From: JAUXJB01 sp965226855
GTDB lineage: Bacteria; Myxococcota_A; UBA9160; SZUA-336
Assembly: GCA_965226855.1 (NCBI GenBank)
Contig: CBDDEE010000031.1
Span: 620,001 to 684,000 of the forward strand
Direction of reading: 5' to 3'
Length of the DNA stretch: 64,000 nt
The notes below the pieces were generated by a model that saw nothing but the letters and a program-made list of their open reading frames with translations, had not been told where the DNA came from and ran no database searches. Each line of letters begins with the position of its first letter. Positions within the stretch are counted from its first letter, which is position 1. A program made the position numbers and the translations under genes. Of this stretch, positions 62,590 to 64,000 are shown piece after piece.

Positions 62590-62802
62590 ATGGACGACAA
62601 CCCCTACGACCCCCGCACCCTATCCCGCCGTTTCTACCGAGAGAACCTCTGGCTCCGCGACACCCTCGAGTCCGTCGCCCGCGAGCTCGAGCGCATGGCC
62701 GCCCGGGGCCAGGGAGACACAAAGGTGCTGCTGGGCCGAGCCCGACGGGTGCGGCAGCGGCTACACCAGGGCGTGCCGGATGGGTGGACCGCGGGGCGAT
62801 GA
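62590..62802 (+). CDS. Small hypothetical helical protein
   Basis: 70 aa from ATG 62590. It begins MDDNPYDPRTLSRRFYRENL and continues as a basic amphipathic helix (LRDTLESVARELERMAARG). No family recognised. Protein-like composition, but a weak RBS; might be DNA- or membrane-associated. Confidence 0.45.
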   Translation: MDDNPYDPRTLSRRFYRENLWLRDTLESVARELERMAARGQGDTKVLLGRARRVRQRLHQGVPDGWTAGR

Positions 62803-62821
62803 GCCTGCCGTCGTCGGTCCA

Positions 62822-63033
62822 GTGAGAACGTTCGCGCTTGCTCTCCTCGCCCTGATCGTAGTAGCTGCCTACTTCCCCGCGCAGACATTCTGATCGTCGC
62901 TCCCGATGAATGGGGTGGGAGGACAGTTGACGAAGCGCAGGTGCACGCCGAGGACTTGAATCGTATCTGCACGGATGGATACTGCGGCGTTGTTCACCGT
63001 CGCGAGGCTCAGCCCGGCGTTGTGCAGCCCTAG
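62822..63033 (+). pseudogene. Small secreted protein gene, frameshifted and cut by IS5-type element
   Basis: GTG 62822 opens a signal peptide (VRTFALALLALIVVAAYFPA) that stops at 62891. One frame over, from 62881, ADILIVAPDEWGGRTVDEAQ to DLNRICTDGYCGVV reads as protein and ends in the TAG at 63031, which is part of the CTAG next to the IS end. So the gene has a frameshift and is truncated by insertion. Confidence 0.5.
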
Positions 63034-64000
63034 CAGGCTGCTGAAAAACTCCTCATCGAAGGGTACCTTTGAGGGAAGCCCCAAGGGGGAGATGTGAGAG
63101 GACCGCAGACGCTCCAGGGTGGGATCTTCAGCTACGTATCGCTGGAGTCCCGGATTCCCGAGGACCATCCGCTTCGAGCGATCCGGCGACTGGTGGACGC
63201 GGCGCTGGAGCAGCTGTCGCGACGCTTCGATGGTATCTACGCCAAAGGGGTCGGCCGACCGTCGGTCCCGCCGGAGCAGCTGTTGCGGGCGCTGCTGTTG
63301 CAGGTGCTGTACACGATCCGGAGCGAGCGCCAGCTGATCGAGCAGATCGACTACAACCTGCTCTACCGCTGGTTCGTGGGCCTGGAGCTGGACGATGAGG
63401 TGTTCAGCGCGACGGTGTTCACCAAGAATCGGGAACGGCTGCTGAAGGGCGAGATCGCTCAGCATTTCTTCGAGGCGGTGCTGGCGCAGGCGGAGTCGGA
63501 GGGGTTGGTGTCATCGGAGCACTTCACGGTGGACGGGACGCTGATCGAGGCGTGGGCGAGCCAGAAGAGCTTCGTGCGCAAGGACGAGAAGCGCAGGGAC
63601 GATGACGACCCGGGCAACCCGACGGTCAACTTCCGGGGCGAGAAGCGGAGCAACCAGACGCATGCGTCGAGGACGGATCCGGACGCCCGACTGGCGGGGA
63701 TGAGGGGCCAGGGCGCGCGGCTCGCGTATCAGGGACACGTCGTGACGGAGAACCGCAACGGCCTGGTGGTGGCGGCGAAGCTCACTCAGGCGTCGGGGTA
63801 TGCGGAGCGCGAAGCGGCTCTCGAGATGGTGCTGGGTCTGGGGGGCGCTCGCCGGATCACCCTGGCTGGAGACAAGGGCTACGACGCCAAGAGCTTTGTG
63901 CAGGCGCTTCGGGCCTGGAGCGTTACCCCGCACGTGGCACAGAACACGACGAACCGCCGAAGCGCGATCGATCGAAGGACCACAGGACACCCGGGCTACG
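63034..64000 (+). mobile_element. IS5-type insertion sequence, left part
   Basis: Left end CAGGCTGCTGAAAAACTCCT directly follows CTAG (63030-63033), the type of short target favoured by IS5/IS1182 relatives. The element carries a plus-strand transposase that runs past the right edge. The right end and target duplication are not in the window. Confidence 0.75.
63094..64000 (+). CDS. IS5/IS1182-like transposase, incomplete at window edge
   Basis: From GTG 63094 (AAGGGGGA upstream). VPPEQLLRALLLQVLYTIRSERQLIEQI and YNLLYRWFVGLELDDEVFSATVFTKNRERL form the DUF772-type N-terminal domain; the first catalytic Asp is in HFTVDGTLIEAWAS and the second in TLAGDKGYDAKSF. The catalytic Glu would lie beyond the window. 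Intact as far as visible. Confidence 0.88.
   Translation, partial: MRGPQTLQGGIFSYVSLESRIPEDHPLRAIRRLVDAALEQLSRRFDGIYAKGVGRPSVPPEQLLRALLLQVLYTIRSERQLIEQIDYNLLYRWFVGLELDDEVFSATVFTKNRERLLKGEIAQHFFEAVLAQAESEGLVSSEHFTVDGTLIEAWASQKSFVRKDEKRRDDDDPGNPTVNFRGEKRSNQTHASRTDPDARLAGMRGQGARLAYQGHVVTENRNGLVVAAKLTQASGYAEREAALEMVLGLGGARRITLAGDKGYDAKSFVQALRAWSVTPHVAQNTTNRRSAIDRRTTGHPGY

Noticed and set aside
1..64000. CRISPR array
   Set aside because: No regularly spaced direct repeats were seen anywhere on reading through the sequence.

Overview
The window is GC-rich (roughly two-thirds G+C by eye), densely packed bacterial DNA. Taxonomy can only be inferred. The block rplU-rpmA-obgE-proB-proA-nadD-rsfS-gpmI-comF (27.7-34.9 kb) has the order known from Geobacter-like genomes. 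Together with a TonB/ExbB/ExbD/DUF3450 operon, gspAB, a bactofilin and several F420/flavin-type oxidoreductases, it suggests a deltaproteobacterial-grade lineage (Myxococcota, Desulfobacterota or Binatota-like). Assignment below that level is not supported.

Layout. 0-3.2 kb, minus strand: an energy-transduction operon (DUF3450, long ExbB, short ExbB, ExbD, TonB) running off the left edge. 3.3-7 kb: a lipoprotein, an alkaline phosphatase and a threonine dehydratase, with a perfect 32-bp inverted repeat between the last two. 7-11.7 kb: a promoter and terminator bounding a possible small RNA, then an ABC exporter/DUF1854 pair of the kind associated with cyanophycin metabolism. The exporter gene is split by a 1,444-bp IS256-family element with an exact 8-bp target duplication. 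11.7-20.9 kb: metabolic and accessory genes (MBL hydrolase, two luciferase-like proteins, a frameshifted spermidine-synthase fusion, alpha/beta hydrolase, degenerate M3 peptidase, Nudix, rhomboid). 21-24.5 kb, minus: an RNA methyltransferase with gspB and a damaged gspA. 24.6-35.1 kb, plus: type II pantothenate kinase, FAD oxidoreductase, nitronate monooxygenase, then the housekeeping operon, whose genes are linked by 4-nt start/stop overlaps using GTG or TTG starts.

35-44.4 kb is mostly minus strand: a PAS/HisKA/receiver protein lacking an ATPase domain, GH35 beta-galactosidase, trxB, greA, a lipoprotein-type DUF151 nuclease, nadA, a CDF transporter and a bactofilin. 44.6-56.8 kb holds a Tat-exported aldo/keto reductase, a CPA2 antiporter fused to a PTS-IIA domain, a VOC protein, an FAD lactone-oxidase-like protein, a YdjC deacetylase, a DDN-type protein, a decayed sulfatase, a PhyH dioxygenase, a Nudix protein and an isoquinoline-oxidoreductase-type molybdoenzyme pair. 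From 56.8 kb to the right edge the DNA looks like an accessory region. Two copies of a tRNA-Pro 3' fragment bound two SDR genes, a small protein and a truncated adenylate cyclase. Further gene fragments follow, ending in an incomplete IS5-type element that truncates a small secreted-protein gene.

Two window-wide patterns stand out. Many genes carry a TANNNT -10-like box only 6-11 nt before the start codon with no Shine-Dalgarno, suggesting frequent leaderless mRNAs. Several otherwise recognisable genes carry single-base frameshifts (transposase, spermidine synthase fusion, gspA, GYF protein, small secreted protein), which may be decay or assembly error. No clearly new multi-gene system was found; the best leads are the leaderless pattern, the candidate RNA before the ABC exporter, and the tRNA-fragment-bounded segment.
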